Source: Spirochaetaceae bacterium (GTDB lineage: Bacteria > Spirochaetota > Spirochaetia > Treponematales > Breznakiellaceae). Taken from it: 5,817 nucleotides of DNA. A model generated the notes under the pieces. That model was not told where the DNA came from and ran no database searches. It saw nothing but the letters and a program-made list of their open reading frames with translations. The position numbers and the translations under genes are program-made. Where the stretch lies: contig JAIRPH010000014.1 in assembly GCA_031257135.1 (NCBI GenBank), positions 1-5,817 on the forward strand. The letters are read 5' to 3'. Of this stretch, positions 5,385 to 5,817 are shown piece by piece (within the stretch, counting starts at the first letter, position 1; each line of letters starts with the position of its first letter).

Positions 5385-5675
5385 TTGACCGCCTGCGCCG
5401 ATTCTTGCTATAAAATCCTATGACCCAGCAACACGATAAAGGCTTCCGCTCGCTTTTCAGCAGATCGCGGTTCTTCCTCCAGCTCCTCAATTTCTGCATC
5501 AATGAACCATGGACAAAACGCATCAACCCGGAAGACCTCGAAATGATCAACGCCTCGTTCATCCTCCCGGACTTTGAAAAACGCGAGGCGGATATTATCT
5601 ATAAACTCAAAACCCCGGACCGCCCGGTATATTTCTATTGCCTCATGGAATTACAGTCCAGCCCGGATTTCTTTA
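5251..5675. repeat. 20-base exact direct repeat, one copy in the spacer and one in the Rpn gene
   Basis: The sequence GTCCAGCCCGGATTTCTTTA occurs at 5251-5270 and again at 5656-5675, 405 bases apart. In the gene it encodes SSPDFF, right after the catalytic Glu-x-Gln. The spacer copy is in the same frame (405 is a multiple of 3), but its flanks do not resemble the gene. It may be a relic of another Rpn copy or a recombination junction. Confidence 0.8.
5385..5414 (+). promoter_or_regulatory. Probable promoter of the Rpn-family gene
   Basis: TTGACC (5385-5390, 5 of 6), an 18-base spacer and TATAAA (5409-5414, 5 of 6). Transcription would begin at about 5421, essentially on the ATG at 5420, predicting a leaderless message, in line with the missing ribosome-binding site. 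Confidence 0.5.
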
Positions 5676-5817
5676 TGCCGGTCCGCTTGCTGGTGTATAT
5701 GGTGTGCCTCTGGATTGACCTGCTGAAAAATATCCCGCCGGATGAGCGCGCTCGGCAGGATTTTAGGCTTCCGGCAATTATTCCGCTGGTATTGTACAAC
5801 GGGGGCGATCGCTGGAC
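5420..5817 (+). CDS. Rpn family PD-(D/E)XK nuclease / putative transposase, N-terminal part (runs off window)
   Basis: The first 132 codons of a protein of the Rpn (recombination-promoting nuclease, Transposase_31/PF04754-like) family. Members carry a PD-(D/E)XK nuclease fold and, in E. coli, promote RecA-independent recombination. Visible family marks: the N-terminal HDKGFRSLFSRSRFFLQLL (5-23), the acidic residue of the nuclease core in READII (Asp58), MELQSSPDFFMPVRLLVY (76-93, with Glu77 and Gln79 as the E-x-Q form of the usual E-x-K, common in this family), and LPAIIPLVLYNG (117-128). An in-frame TAA at 5411-5413, just before the ATG, rules out an earlier start, and the N-terminus begins where family members begin. 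There is no Shine-Dalgarno sequence. The C-terminal part is beyond the window, so intactness is unknown. No terminal inverted repeats are visible on this side. It is divergent from the lipoprotein gene. Confidence 0.87.
   Translation, partial: MTQQHDKGFRSLFSRSRFFLQLLNFCINEPWTKRINPEDLEMINASFILPDFEKREADIIYKLKTPDRPVYFYCLMELQSSPDFFMPVRLLVYMVCLWIDLLKNIPPDERARQDFRLPAIIPLVLYNGGDRW

Noticed and set aside
5281..5562. Minus-strand 93-codon frame before the Rpn gene
   Set aside because: It is half antisense to the Rpn gene, has an Arg-rich low-complexity product, and has no recognisable start signal or motif.

Overview
The window looks like chromosome from a spirochaete. The best guess is a Treponema of the moderate-GC, gut-associated kind. 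This is inferred from three things: the lipoprotein family with paired Ig-like domains followed by 'MTGGxISGN' beta-helix repeats, the presence of an Rpn/PD-(D/E)XK family gene, and roughly balanced base composition. No rRNA, tRNA or marker gene confirms the assignment. No complete CRISPR array, insertion sequence or RNA gene was seen.

Layout, left to right. The 3' end of a 6-phosphofructokinase gene (+ strand) enters at base 1. Its stop codon lies 3 bases from the stop codon of pdxY, which runs on the opposite strand. Reading the minus strand from about 2840 down to 271 there is a tight three-gene operon: a calcineurin-like metallophosphoesterase, a ParB/sulfiredoxin-fold protein (4-base ATGA overlap) and the pyridoxal/pyridoxamine kinase PdxY (17-base gap). 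A plausible sigma70 promoter for this operon sits just upstream of the phosphoesterase, and an inverted repeat overlaps its -35 box. PdxY salvages vitamin B6. The jobs of its two operon partners are unknown.

Upstream on the same strand, after a 122-base spacer with strong GC-rich hairpins, is a large gene (2926-5133, minus). It encodes a secreted lipoprotein of 735 residues with two Ig-like repeats and about 14 right-handed beta-helix turns. The gene shows several layers of internal DNA duplication. It has a very good sigma70-type promoter and a GGAGG ribosome-binding site that moves the start to an ATG 18 bases inside the longest reading frame.

The 286-base spacer 5134-5419 holds two divergent promoters. 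It also holds a 20-base sequence that recurs exactly, and in the same frame, inside the last gene. That gene (5420 to the window end, +) is the 5' part of an Rpn-family PD-(D/E)XK nuclease/'putative transposase'. It has no Shine-Dalgarno sequence and may be translated from a leaderless mRNA.

Most of the window is recognisable. The observations most worth following up are the uncharacterised phosphoesterase/ParB-like/pdxY operon with its possible operator, the expanding repeats of the surface lipoprotein, and the 20-base repeat around the Rpn gene. I see no clear new multi-gene system.
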